Source: Apostichopus japonicus
Taxonomy: Eukaryota > Echinodermata > Holothuroidea > Aspidochirotida > Stichopodidae
NCBI RefSeq assembly: GCF_037975245.1
Contig: NC_092576.1
Coordinates: 7,148,501 to 7,212,500, forward strand
DNA length: 64,000 bases
Direction: 5' to 3'
Below are positions 1 through 25,267 of this stretch, one piece after another. The position numbers and the translations under genes were made by a program. How positions within the stretch are numbered: position 1 is the first letter of the stretch; each line of letters begins with the position of its first letter. The notes under the pieces were generated by a model. That model did not search any database. It was not told the DNA's origin and saw nothing but the letters and a program-made list of their open reading frames with translations.

Positions 1-8
1 TAGTAAAT

Positions 9-1710
9 TTAGGACACATCAAGACTTAACTTTATGTAACATCTCTTCCAGCCATTAAGAGTGCTAATCAATAAAAACTCAAGTGAAATAAAACTGCATT
101 CCGTTTCCTTAATTAACCATTGTAGCTTAGAATGCCCCATGTCAGCTGAACTTGCAAATCTAGACTGGTACTGTGCAAGTAAAACACTCATACTAGGCTT
201 TGGAGCGCTGCTAATATTTGGTTTGATGATTTTTGGGTGATCTTCAGGTAGGCCTACTCTGGCCGATAAATGGCACTGATTCTCTTGTCTGAGCAGAAAG
301 ACAGTTTTCATCAATTCAGGAATGTAACCAAAAGCCTTAGGCAATTTTTGAGGTGCCCATTGTTTTGATCTTTTACTATACTTTGCCCGATACATTGGTT
401 AGCCATCAACAGTTGAACCATATGCTCGTTCAATGTGATAGTTGTGATCAATAGCAGCCAGTAGCATTCTAGTTACATATCCATCATAAGAATAAGCACA
501 ACGTTTATTGGCTTACATTAGCATATGATTGTGAAATGATTCAAAGAACCAGTATGCTTGAAATTTTGTAATATGGAAAAGTGTTCAGAAATTGCTTCTT
601 GATTATGACAGACCTAAGGGCTTCATGTGACGGTGATCCCTTCTTTAGATATGGCTTACTATGGTCGTTTTCACATAAGTGGTGATGACTACATTCACCT
701 GGTGTACCATCAATTGATAACAACCACTGGTGTTCGTCTACAATGTGGTGAAGAAGTGACAGCAAATTGACTTGATTTTGATATCATTACCGCCGCACTC
801 TTTAGCGGAGTACCAGAAATGATTACGTTATAGCAGGCATACATAAGTGCAGATCAGTGTTCTCTTTGGCATTTGCTACGTTAGAGAGTTTCCAGACAAG
901 GTTCTTTGCCCCATGCCAAACATCCACTTGATGAGAAATTCCATCATATTTTGGACAATTTTTTAGCAGTGCCTTTATCTGAACATGAGCATCTGTCACT
1001 ACTTCACAGATTTTAAATTCTTTCATTAGAAAGTCCAATCCTCTCTCAAATCCAACTCTTTCCATGTTTGGACTTTTCCCCCCTACTTCCCTAACATCAA
1101 CTACCTCTAAATGCAACATTTTTTAAGAATCTTCATCCATGAAGCTGTAAGTACAGTATTGGGCACAATGCCCAAGGGATTCTGTTCTAGCATCTCCTGC
1201 TACACATAAACCTCTGTCTTTAAGTTTGCAGAATTCTGCCTTTTGGACCTTCTGCCAAGTAGCTGTAACAGCTGGAGTTACATACAACCTTTGAACACGT
1301 AGAAATGTTGTGTTGCTTACAAAAAAAAAAATTGGAAACTTTAAAATACAAAGCCATTTTAGAATACTTGTTTCCTGAAATGGTTACAGCTGACGAAATT
1401 TGAATGTTACCTGAAAAGATACCACAAAATCTGTTTTGTGAGTACTATTTTCCACACACATGGCCGGCCATCTTCACACTTCCAAGAAAAAATCATTGCT
1501 GTACCAATAGCACTCCATTGATAAGATATGATTTTAGTACAGTTTGTGTGTGCAGTACTCCCCATGTATTAACTTCAGCAGTTCTAACAATTTGTTTATA
1601 GATACAAAACATTTCGCTTCCTCAATTATACCAAGAGTTTCCCCTGAGGGGCAGTTATCTGGAAGAGACTCTTCACTCTGTATTTCTGAGGAGTCCATCT
1701 CAAGCTCTGG
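9..1710 (-). pseudogene. Broken transposase-like protein gene (DVWHGAKNL family)
   Basis: Read 5' to 3' on the minus strand, fragments align in order with a transposase-like family common in marine invertebrate and fish genomes (recognised from memory of conserved motifs, not searched). Visible pieces: an N-terminal segment (about 1700-1545), GNIQISSAV (about 1410-1385), the first acidic motif GDAR followed by QYCTYSFMDED (about 1190-1130), LEVVDVREVGGKSPNMERVG (1110-1045), DVWHGAKNL (about 930-905), NHFWYSAKECGG (about 825-790), SPSHEALR (about 635-610) and a C-terminal tail (395-9). Lesions: an in-frame TAA at 1123-1125 where the family has a sense codon, a frameshift at the poly-A run 1320-1331, a frameshift near 826-836 and another near 765. 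The reading is collinear but cannot give one protein, hence pseudogene. The exact transposon superfamily is not settled. Confidence 0.7.
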
Positions 1711-2934
1711 GGGAACACCTCACTCCCTACAGTTTCATTAGGGAGTAATTCTCTGGGAAAAGAAAATCCAAAAATTCAGTCAACAGGTATATTAGTAATA
1801 GATTATTGAAGCCTATTTGCATCATTACTGTAATGTAAGTACAGAGGCACAACAGTTCAGTCATGGTATCTGTATTTTTTTTGTGGGGGGGGGGGGGGCA
1901 GTGTGGTATACTTGACATGCAAGGGGCATAAAATAGGGAGATATTGTGGGGGCCAGGGGTAACCTCTGTTTTCACATGTATCATGTTCTCTTGTAGCAAG
2001 TTTGAAGCACAACAACCAAGGTCAGCTTCAGAAAGAAGAATAACTCTTAAACTTAGCATTCTTCTCTTGCAAAATATTTATATTCCTAACAACCCCCCCC
2101 CCCTCTTATAGCCTTTCTCCCCATGTTGACATGCCAAAATTTAGAGCTACTTTTGAAAACCTGACAAAGAAATTCACAAACCAGTGAATTATTTAACATG
2201 GCAAAGATTCCTCCTCAAAATTCACTTGAGCATTAATACTTTGTTACTTGATAGCACAAACTTCCCCAAATTGGCAAGTACTGGCACTAGGAATCATCCT
2301 TGAGTACACCTAATTAATTGACAGTCACCACATGGTTGTAGACACAAGTGCTATAATGGCCAACAATACAGTACTTGCCTGTGTGAAGACAAATTTGGCT
2401 TGACCACTGAAATAGTACAGTGTGTTTCATCATGAATTTGTGCAAAGGGGCGTTCAGTATGGCTAGCATTACCTACACATGTAGATATTCAATCTCCCGT
2501 GTTGTTTTTGCCTAAAACAGGGTACTCTTGGTGGAATTTGCTATAGGCAGGGAAGATTGTAATGAATATAAGTTTGTATAGTTCTGGTAAAGCATGGAAT
2601 ATAGGAATTTTCAATGGCCAAAATTGTTGACCTAATAAACCACATTTAGCAGAGTATTTAAGCAGGATGTATACCCCAACTTCACTATGGAATAGGTCAT
2701 ACATGAAACCGTAGGCCTTAGCTTAGCTTACTTTAACTGATTTTGTTTCACTTCATTTCTTGAAACTTTAAATGAGAATGAAAATAGTTCCTCACTTGAC
2801 AGTAGCCTATGGCTGGCTCAACACCGTACAGCAGTGTGAACTTGCAGGTTATATTCCATTTAAATTACACTGATAACTGTATCCATAGAAACTTCCATAC
2901 AGTAACTATGTGATAGTCTTTACCATATACTCAC
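1711..2934. other. Non-coding stretch, probable intron or spacer
   Basis: No convincing coding segment. It contains homopolymer runs (G-run at 1888-1898, C-run at 2090-2102). It lies between the proposed acidic exon and the body of the transposase-like pseudogene. Confidence 0.4.
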
Positions 2935-2997
2935 CCTTCATCAATACACAATAGTTCTTCTTCACCATGGGATAGGGCTGCAATACCTTCTTCATCA
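2935..2997 (-). pseudogene. Probable upstream exon of the transposase-like gene
   Basis: On the minus strand an acceptor (tttcacag) is followed by an open 63-nt segment encoding the acidic peptide DEEGIAALSHGEEELLCIDE and then a strong donor (GG|gtgagt). The next acceptor-like site downstream is ttcttttcccag near 1748. Acidic N-terminal exons fit the transposase-like gene ending at position 9, but the frame does not join cleanly to the next segment, in keeping with pseudogene status. Exon status rests on splice signals only. Confidence 0.4.
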
Positions 2998-4065
2998 CTG
3001 TGAAACGACCTTCAACAAAGTGTAACAAAAACAAGCAGTTGCAAGGGCTGTCAAAGCACAAATTTCACTCACACCACTTTCTACTTAACAGAACAACATG
3101 TTTTTATGTATAAGTCTTCATCAACTTTGGTCTGATGTGACTCCAGCAATTGAATACAACCAGCTAGGCAATTTATTATGCAAACTTGTAGTTAACTGGT
3201 GATCCACATACAACTCCTACTAATTAGAATATATCTTCAACGTGAATATATCTTGTGTGGGAGGGGGAAACCTCAAGTTCGATCTAAACATATTTTACAC
3301 CTGTTCTCATGATGAGAGGATAAACTGTCCTCAGATACAATCTTACAAGTTTCAAACTGAGAAAATAAAGCCCTGGCACTACTTCAGTTCATCATAGAGG
3401 TAAATCAATGCTGATATTGTCCATAACTAAAAATAAGTCCAAAGAGGTCCCTTGACAGAATAAAACCTACACAAAGAAGTTAGGCCTCGAGGCTTTAGCA
3501 ACGAACATTAGGCCTGAGCCTATTCCTAATCAATTATTTGAAAGGTTCTTGGAATACTGTATGTACTTGCTTCACCTTGATCGAGAGAAAGCAATTGACT
3601 TTCAGTTATAGGCCTACATCAATGTATGACTTGTTCACCTATGGTTGGAGGACCTAGGCATATCAAACATTTTTAAAAGTTTATGCATGCTGAAAGTTAC
3701 GCACTTACCAGCAAAAACGACATGCAGTGAGATGACATTCAAGGAGGTGTCCACAATGTGTTGAGGAAACCGTTAGGCCTTTGTCACCTATCCCTCGACT
3801 TTCTTTAAATTCACCTCGTTTCGTCTCGAAGCCTTTTTTTTTCCGTAGAACCCACTCATCAAAGCGTCGGAAAGAAGAACCGATGTTGACCTCCGTTCTT
3901 TTAATTTCCGCTTTAAATATCTAATTCACGGTAGCCTATTGTCAATAAAACAGTCACTCCCTTCATTGTGTACTGGGCTTTCCCTATATGAAACTGTACA
4001 TGTAGCAGACTGCATACAGGAGAAAGTTGCCGATGTTCGTCGCGGTGATCATTCGTAAAAGTACT

Positions 4066-4152
4066 GAGTGACGTCACCTTCGTGACGTCAGAGAAATGTA
4101 CTGTACCAAACTCTGACGTCCAGAAGAAATATTCTAAAAGCCACTACGTCAC
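4066..4152. promoter_or_regulatory. Cluster of CRE-like (CREB/ATF) sites
   Basis: Two perfect palindromes TGACGTCA lie at 4069-4076 and 4083-4090. A third TGACGTCC half-variant follows near 4113 and a TACGTCAC near 4144. Four CRE-like sites in under 90 bp is unusual in this AT-rich background and resembles a proximal promoter. The nearest candidate target is the minus-strand transposase-like gene whose upstream exon ends at 2997. No TATA box or CpG island is evident, so promoter activity is inferred. Confidence 0.4.
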
Positions 4153-4159
4153 GACCACG

Positions 4160-6770
4160 CCTCTTTAAAAACAATCTCATACGAGGATAATTTAGAAGTA
4201 GGTCAAAATACAGTTTTGCTTTATTTGCTTCTTTTAAACATGATTTAAAAAAGTTTACCACTGTGGCGAACTAATTTGAAAGCTGCAGGATGACACCAAT
4301 TTTGGACGTAAACAATGTAACGTTTGAGTCAATCAGTTGGTGTTTAGCCATGACAGAACATGTTCAGTTTGCTTCATGTATAATGGTATTAAACGTATCA
4401 GCTTCAAGTGTCCAGAAAACTAAAACAAGATAAAGGAAGTCAAATAAAAATGGAAACACGAACTGCTAGTATTTCTCTTTCAACAGTCACAGTCTCCCTT
4501 TTACAATATATACCACGTACCTTAAAATGTTAAGGAATTCACTTCAAATAAAAAGAGGAGATTTCGCTTGCTAATTTGAAACTTCGCAGCACTGTTTGAT
4601 TTCCATGTGTTATTCATTGAATACACTATAAAACATTCAAATGATGCTTGTTAAAAAATTCATGAAGAAAAGGTAAAGTAAAACCAAACAAAACAGTGAT
4701 CTTTAACTGAAAGCAATGGTTCGAATTTGTTCGACATTTTCTTCCAAACCTATCAGGTATTGCTCAAACTAAGACCTTTGATTCACAACAGTATGACATC
4801 CTCTAGATTTCATAAATAAATGAAGGCTATATATTAGAGGAGACCAATGAACCCATTCCAATATCAACATTTTCTTGTTCAGACACTTTTCACACTTACC
4901 ATTAAAATGATTAAAACACGTGTAAAGACAGGCTTGGAAACAGCACACCGTCACTTTTCATTGTTCCAAATGAACCTCATATTTGAGTTGATCTATTTTG
5001 TAAAATGATTCTTCACAGAATGTGTAGACTAGTATTGTTTTAGTGTTGTCTCGTAATACCACGTTATGTCACGTGATGTGACAGTTACGAATAACTAATA
5101 TGTGACTACTACTATCACTGTGCAGTCGAAGTTATAATGCAAATTTCCGTTTTGTTACTTCCTTATTTTTCGAAACATTGTAGTCTGCTCTAATATAGTA
5201 GTTATTAGAACAGATCTATACCAGTCTAGTCAAACTCGGGGTCTCGAACCCTTTTAAGGGTATCCCCCCTCCCTCCCACGACGATTACTAAAAGTGAACA
5301 CAACTTGAATATACGCTATTTTGCAAAATATAACACCATTTTGCCACTGGGCACATCATAAGAAGCCCTCAAAAGCGGTTGGGGATAACTACTCCCCGTA
5401 TGCACCATCCTCATGTCACACCGTTCGACACTGAAGAGATGAAGAAGGTGAAAATTGAGTGTCACAAGCAAAACGTTTCAATACCAGGTTTTTACACTGC
5501 AGCTCTAAATATATATCAATATATTTACGCCACTGACTCAGTATAGCCATACAAACTTCACACCAAAGTCAATATGACACACTATCTGGCTTGATAGGGG
5601 AACTACCACCAAATATTGTTTCTGACCCAGGGCCCCAAAGGTATAAATCCAGCCAGTAAAATCCTTAAAAATGTCATGTCCATTGCATCTTCGGCATAAA
5701 AAAAAACAAGAAAAGAACGTATTATTGTTATCAGTACTCAAAGTAAAGTTTAAACTATTTCGTTAATATGAAACAATCGGGTGAAGTTTAGCTAGGTGGG
5801 AAATGTTCCCAGTGGCATAACCGCTCCATACTGTCCTCCCATATCATGCATTAAAACACTCATACTGTCAGTATGGACAATTCCCAACCTTTCTCTAAGT
5901 GAAGCATATATACTGCTCGTACTGTCACTAAGAATTCCTTGAAAGTTGGACACGAAAGTACGGTATAGCAACATACAAAACAAAAATGTTCTTAACTGGC
6001 TGTGTAGTTGATGTTGCCATGGGATGGTATGTCTATGCACAAGTCAATACTGCTTAGTTGTTGATAAGGGAATATTTCAGAATGTTGTGTTATTATTATA
6101 AAAATTAATTGAGTATCACATAGGAAGAGACTAGTGCAGTTCCTGGAAACTTTGGCTCATCACATATTGCTCATACCATACACTTGTTCATGCGAAGGAA
6201 ATGCAGTTATTATTTTCCTTAAAAACTAAATTTCTGAAGTTAGAATATAACGATAGCAACGAGGCGCGCACATTTACGGAGGACTTATCAGATAGCTTCG
6301 CATTCAAGTTAACGAGCCAAGAATTATCAAAATTGCTACATATATTCGTTTTCTTGGAAAAGAAGGACAATTAACAGCTTCCAATTCGGTAACAAGTCAA
6401 TCAGCCAATCAGTTTCCCATTGTTTACTTGCTTATTTGTATTTGTTTCCTATAACTTCAAAGAAAAATGATATTTTCATATTTAATGTACTGGTTATCTT
6501 ACGAGAACGTTAGAATGAGCTTATAGTGTTAATTCCACATTGTGAAAACCTTTTCTTTCTGTAGGCATAACAGATACATCTAACTCTATAATCTTTGCAA
6601 AATTTTGACTATAAAACATGTATTGCATACAACTGATCCTTTATCTAATAACAGTAGTGTCATTTCGGTGTAATATTTTCAAATTTGTGTATTATAAAGG
6701 CTTTATATGAATATAGGTAACCAAGGTTTTGGTTGCTATTTTGACGGTCGTTGATAATTTTGAAATCAAT
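4160..6770. other. Intergenic, nothing recognised
   Basis: AT-rich sequence with short open frames of no recognisable family. A short C-rich patch at 5260-5280 resembles other G/C-rich repeat debris in the window. I see no splice-framed coding exon here. Confidence 0.4.
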
Positions 6771-6882
<112 letters not shown>

Positions 6883-6889
6883 ATTGATA

Positions 6890-8022
6890 GAGTATGTGGA
6901 TCCACATTAATTGTGATGGTTTCAGTGATCAAATCAATTGGGTACATAATAAGGATTTCATACTGCTTGGTATAATTTTTAACAAAAACCTTTCTAGTAT
7001 GGTACATAACAATTATGATATTACAACATTTGACAAACGTTTGGTTTAGACGTAACCTTACTGTTTATGGGAGGATACCATCTTTTTTAATTATTTCTTT
7101 GTTGAATTATTAACTGCATACTCTTCCCTCATCAGAAGAAAGTTTCATTAGAAAGATTGATTTAAAAAAAAAATATTTGGAAAAACAAGCCTGACCGTAT
7201 TCGTACAAATCAAATCGTTTGTAATTATTCAGATGGTGGGCTAAAAATGATCGATATTTCGAAGCATGAATTATCTCGTAAAACAATTTGCGTGACACGT
7301 TTACTAAGGAATAGGAATAATAACTTTGCGTATGTTTATATTCAAAGTTGTCATCTTTCAGTTGACGATTTCTTTACAAATGGGGATTTCTTTGTTGAAC
7401 TAATGAACAAAAAGGTAAATAATCCTTCTGTAAAAATATGTTTTAGTCAGCCTTTTGTTTCTTTCTCAATTTTAGCTATCCTGACTCTTTAAACAATGAT
7501 TTTTTTATTCTATGCCAGCCAAAAAATAGCTCTATTTTAGTTGATATTAAGCCTGTATGCTCTCGCCACTGGATTCAGAAAGGAATAAATTTTATCAATG
7601 ATTTGATTCATGAGAAAGGGTCTTTCTATAATTTTGACCTCTTTGTTAAAGTTTTTTTCTGTTGCATGTAACTTTCTTGAATATTACGGTATAATTGCTG
7701 CAATAAGATCCTCGTCGAACAATATTTTTTTTTAAAAGATGATCAAGTAAATGTTTTTGTTAATGTGAAACTTTGTAATAGTACCATGTGCTATCAGTCT
7801 GTCTATGACAGAATATTGAACTCGGCAAGCATTAAACATAAATATTTTACAAAATGGTGTAAGACCCTGATAGTCATGAGTAAAACAAATAATACAATTC
7901 CGTCACAGATGATCCAGAGCATATATCAGTACATTGTATATGCTACGGTAGTTACAGCTGAGGGGGACTATCTCCATAGGGATAATATTTCTTTCTCTAA
8001 GTATTTTGTTACAATGCTTTAA
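6890..8022 (+). mobile_element. L1/Tx1-like LINE fragment, ORF2 C-terminal part
   Basis: Plus-strand reading in shifting frames recovers a collinear series typical of the region downstream of the reverse transcriptase in L1/Tx1-type elements: DFILLGIIF (about 6942), RRNLTVYGRI (about 7045), DGGLKMIDIS (about 7229), a WIQKGINFINDLI segment (about 7570-7608), then EYYGIIAAIRS (about 7680). A final open frame runs to the stop at 8022. Stops (for example TAG after FDKRLV near 7050, TAA after about 7490) and several frameshifts show it is dead. The 5' end, including endonuclease and RT catalytic motifs, is missing. Family assignment is by motif recognition. Confidence 0.7.
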
Positions 8023-8549
8023 ATGCCAGTTATGATAAATTGGGCGCTTGAACGTGAACAGACCCGTACACGTGCAGAGCCGTCATGCATAAACTACGCG
8101 TAATCCTAATGAAAAGTTCGAGGCAGAAAACTGCCAAAAACAAAACGATACTAAGCAGTGGCTTGTGGAATCTTGCTAAAAACTTCGTTACTAACCTTTG
8201 TCGTTCGAAAACGGCAGGATTCCCATAAAAAAAAACGGCAGTAAAGACGAAGACAAAAACGGAATGATAAAACCCTTGTTTTACCACAGCGTGGTAAACT
8301 AGAAAGGAAGTGACAGGGTGCTGTGACAGGTATATATAGCGGAAGACACCGAGGGCGCAGTGAAAAAATTATACCAGTGGCGCTTTGGTATAGATTAGAA
8401 AAGTGCGTTATTGCAGTAGGAGACGGTAAGAGAGGAGCGAAGTAAAATCTTATAAGCCTGGTAACCACTTGCAATACATAAACTTTGTTAGATGTTTTCG
8501 ACCTGTGTTGGGGCTGAGTGGTTTGGTTGCGATTGTTATTATTTTATTG

Positions 8550-8760
<211 letters not shown>

Positions 8761-9564
8761 TTGGATCCACCAATCCTTTCTTTTGCAGTGAATAGCGTCT
8801 TGCAATCATTCTACGGTACTTGCCATGTTGGCAATTTAATACAACAACAACATACGGATGTTATTCCACTCATTACGGTTGACTTACATTACCATATGTT
8901 GGTAATACAAGTAGTTTACCTATTCGTGAATAGTGTTTCCTTACTTTGTTGTTGTTCCTCTGTTTGCATGTATTATTATCTGTGTCATTGCAGCACTTCT
9001 CTAAATGGGACTTTTTCTACTTTACTACTCACAGATAATATTTGATCGTTTTTTCTTTATAAATTTGAATTGGTATTTGGATCAACAGATATTTACACTC
9101 CACAATGTCATGCTTCTCATAGATAAACATAGAAAAACATAGCAAAGTACGTCGGTTACGACAACTCTCCCGCCTAACTAATACCTGATTAGTCTCATGC
9201 AAATATCTTTCACAAGCATTTCGCCTAACATATGCCAGCGGTCACATTTTCCATATAGCTTCATACTCCAGAGGGAAACTCCAGAGGAAGTTTTTTTGAG
9301 AGAAAGGTGAACTAAAATATGCATATAATTTGATTTAAGCCTTTGCAGTCAAAAAAGACAGTCTTAACAGGACAAGCAGATGAGGTAATATGATGATTTC
9401 TGAAAAAAAAACTTGAGGCCTGTTTTAATTATTTTTTTGTCCTCATATTATGTTAAAGATAGTTACAAGTTATGACCATAAGATCGAATAGTCTTGTTGC
9501 AGTTCACAAGAAGAAATGGAGTTACACACGATCAGTATGTTGTCGTTCCTGGGTGCAACTGAAG

Positions 9565-9918
9565 CAAGGACGTAGGAACGGGGGGGGGGCGGGCTGGGGA
9601 GCGCCACCCCCCCAGTGACAAATATGGAGGCTCGGAAGTATCATTTCGCCCCCCCCCCCGCTTCGCAAGTCAGAAAACCTCTTTTTCATTTCAAAATGAG
9701 AAAAAAAAATCTCATTTGGAGCACCGAATTGCATCTAAGGACAGGTGAAAATGCAAAATTATATACAAAATGGAGTGGGTGGGTTGATGTGTGCTATATT
9801 GCACCAAATTGCATCTGAGGCCACCTGGAATTGCAAAAAGGGGAGGGGGACACCCCCTCCCCTTAGACCCCTTCCCTTCAGCCTCCTCCCACTCAAATGT
9901 ACCTTCCTACGCCACTGA
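9565..9918. repeat. G/C-rich interspersed repeat
   Basis: Contains gcaaggacgtaggaacg followed by a G-run, two related lines built on an aattgcatctgagg/aaggaca theme, and ends with a cctacgccactga box. Similar 'gtggcgt(a/g)' boxes with long G or C runs recur at about 10971-11082, 26390-26690, 38380-38470, 41730-41825 and 51340-51420. It looks like a dispersed non-coding element, with no coding capacity seen. Confidence 0.55.
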
Positions 9919-10970
9919 ACTGAAGTACAGACATAGAGATTACTCTACAACAATCTGCTTGCTTGTTTCAATCAGTGTATTATGATCCTGTATACATGAG
10001 ACCTTCGCAAAGTAACTTCTGTCATCGTTTAAATAACATTTCATTGAAATTAGGAGCATTTGAATATAAAAATAAAACGACACCAAATAAAAGATGGCGC
10101 TGCATGACTACTCAACACTCGGTTTCAATGAAAGGTGTCTAGATAAAGGCGGTGAGTATTCGACGACCAGCTCATGACAAAATCCAGGTAATTGTTTATT
10201 GTGTTCAGTTTAGATCTAATTTTGTATAATACAGGTTATCATAAATTAGGGCAAAATACGAACTCGATGTGATACGTACTAGAGGTCGCTTTCTCATCTT
10301 ATCTGCAGGAATTGTTAAAAACAATTGTGAAATTAATTGAATGAATGTAGCCTATATACACATAATGTCAGTGTTAGCTACGTATATGGTCATAACATCA
10401 GGCTGAACAGTAATCATTAGAGCGAAATTGATAAAGAATATGTAATTACGTACTGCAGGCTAACTACAATTGCCACCTATGTGCACTGGTCACATCTTCA
10501 ATGAAGGTCTATTTTCTGTACAATTATAATAAAACACAAACACAACAAAATATATCAAACCAACGAATAGAAACAGCAATTGACATATTCAATCTTAGAA
10601 ATATCTAGTATTTAATAAATGTAATAATACTTTACAATCACGATCATTATGATAGATAAATTCTTTTTCTTCACTTTCACAAAATACATTATGTAAGTTA
10701 TAAAGTTGATTGTGTCATCTATCTATTCGTGGGAAACCAAAACTAGAGTGAAAGTATAATTACTAAGTAGCTAATCACCTAATGACCTCTCAACAATAGT
10801 TCCCAGAGTATGAGTTTCTGTTTTCCAACTTTGAGCTATCAATATCAGTTTTGTTTAGACTGGTTTCTCGAAACGGGTTCAGGTAAGGATTTATACACAG
10901 TACAAAAAGGTCAAATCTATTCTTTCAACAATGTTCCTATATATTTTGTTAAATCAGTTTACTTCGATCC

Positions 10971-11082
10971 AGTGGCGTGCGCAAGTGGGAGGGGTGTAAA
11001 TGGAGCTACACATGGTGTGGGGGGGGGGTTGTGGGGGGTGAGGGGGGACGTGCACTCAACCTCCCAAATTCACTCGAGGTAA
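10971..11082. repeat. G-rich interspersed repeat fragment
   Basis: Starts with agtggcgtgcgcaagtggg and runs into G-tracts (11019-11046), ending near a ctcaacctccc box. Same style as the elements near 9.6, 26.5 and 38.4 kb. Confidence 0.45.
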
Positions 11083-11089
11083 ATAGTTC

Positions 11090-12148
11090 TTCCGGGCACA
11101 TTTTTATTCAGCCTTGGTAGAATTGAACCACTACTACTGGATGTTCAGCACTCACCCTGTTTTTGCCACATTACACAAAGTATTCCTTAGCATAACATTC
11201 CATTTAAAGCCAGGTATATAGATCTAATTTATACAACTAATATGCTTCGGAATACATCATATGACTTCTAAATTTGTACTTTTTATCTGGGAGAATTCCC
11301 AAGTAAGACAAAGAACTGCGCGACTGGACAAGGAGTCTATGAGTATGACGATGGGAACGGGAAAAACCGCCGCAGTGTGTCGGCTACGTGTTGTGCCAGC
11401 GCCGACCATGCACTCTGTAATTGTACGGCTATAGGGAATAGTCTTCGTTACCCAGCCGCGGCGCATTTTCACCTGTCGGACTTGTAGTTCAACGTGTAAC
11501 AGCTTTGCAGAAATTACTGTTCCGCCTGTAACACATGTTAACGTGTTACGAACACAGCGAAGTAGTTATTTGCACGGTTGTGGAACATGAGCAGTAGTTC
11601 CTGTACTAGCTATGAGTATCGGGTGCACCATGCCTCAGAATACACATGTAGACGTCTAACTGTGTTCTCATAGGAGAGGATCCGTAGATCCCTTTCATAT
11701 GAATCGGCTTTAAAGACCCAAAGGCAGCACCAGATCCGTTATAAAATCCTTCTTTCGCCTTTGGCCTTCCATTAAAGTTCAGCCCCTATCTAATCAGTGG
11801 CAAAAATGTTGAATATCCCCGACTTTGAAATTTTTTGTACTCTACTGGCATTGAAGTCGTCGTCAAAAATATAGCCTAAACTAAGTTTAAATATTTTTAG
11901 TGACATAAAGTAAACACGTTTAATTTACTAAATCGATATCAGCCTGAGACAAATGAACCTAATATGATAAAATATCACAAATCAATCTGAATATGTATTT
12001 AACATAGCTCATAGTAATAATGTACTTCGTTAATAATTAAATTTACATCTTAAATTCCAAATATTACGTGACACCTCGCCATTATTCGAGAGGTTTGGCG
12101 GGTTTAATGCTGCAATAACTAGGGTAAGGTCACATATTCAGACAATCT
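11090..12148. other. Downstream flank of receptor gene A
   Basis: No coding exon recognised. It includes a segment near 11530-11630 that shares short blocks with 46083-46160, one inverted (gatactcatagctagtac) and one direct (around gtaacgaacacaacg), so remnants of a common repeat are likely. The polyadenylation site of gene A should lie here. Confidence 0.4.
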
Positions 12149-24331
<12,183 letters not shown>

Positions 24332-24626
24332 TCTTTCTCGATATCTTGATTTATATCTTAGACAGACAAACAAGTGAACTGTCATGAGAGAATATGAAGA
24401 CTTACATTTTTCAAACGTCATTTGATATAGTTGTCTTGTGGGTTAATTGTCATTAACGGTGTTTGGTTTAGATCATTAGTGTAAATATTTATAATTTATT
24501 GCTATACAAGAACATTAGCGTTGTAAATTTAGCTTTCATGTCACATGAAATGTAACGATGAAGAGCAAAGGGATTGTGACTATCGGTTGAGACTTTCAGT
24601 TTTTATACTGTTAACAATAATTAATG

Positions 24627-25033
24627 AACATTCAGGAAGGACATGACTGAATTTTCTTCTGTTTTCCCCATCCTTCTCCCCTTGTTCCCCCCTTCACCCC
24701 TCTTCTCAAAGCCCTCTTCCACCCTTTTTTTCTCAACGCCTTTCCGTCTTTGTCCTTCTCCAGTGTATTCCCCACCCCCTTCCCTTAATCCTCTCTTTGT
24801 CCCTCCACTGTTGATCTCTTACCGCTCCTCCTCCCCTGTTGGTTTCTTTTTTTTTCTGCCCATCCCTTGACTACTAATTCCCTTACATCCATCTCTTCGT
24901 GTTCACCATGCTCATTAACCTGTCTGTATTCTGTGCGTGTTTTTGTCCCTTCTGTTACTGTCACTTGTCATTTAGCCTTTGAAGAAGATCTTGCTAGGAT
25001 CGAAACGTCAGGCCAACTTACTTTTACACATTA
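24627..25033 (+). mobile_element. Dispersed repeat with hammerhead-like motif, copy 2
   Basis: The longest copy, starting attcaggaaggacatgactg and running through the C/T-rich body to the structured box at 24972-25016. Here stem II has a U-G wobble (GATCT/GGATC). It lies between gene A's 5' end and the minisatellite at 25.27 kb. Confidence 0.65.
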
Positions 25034-25267
25034 ATAAATGATATACGAAGACGAAAGTTTCATCAGAATTTCTTTAAACATTTTTACATCATTTCCATTT
25101 GACATAGTTATGACACTTATATCGCTAGTTGCACACATTATTATATTGGTGATTTTATCCTGTACTAGTATGTAAGATACTGTATTTGACATACGTAAGC
25201 TCGTTTGAGTCCCTTAGAGTTACCCTGCTGCAGGTTCTCAAGTTAAGAAATTATTTTTGACGTAGTC

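Noticed and set aside
24643-24870. 75-codon proline/serine-rich open frame
   Set aside because: Translation of the C/T-rich body of the dispersed repeat. Other copies are not open in this frame.
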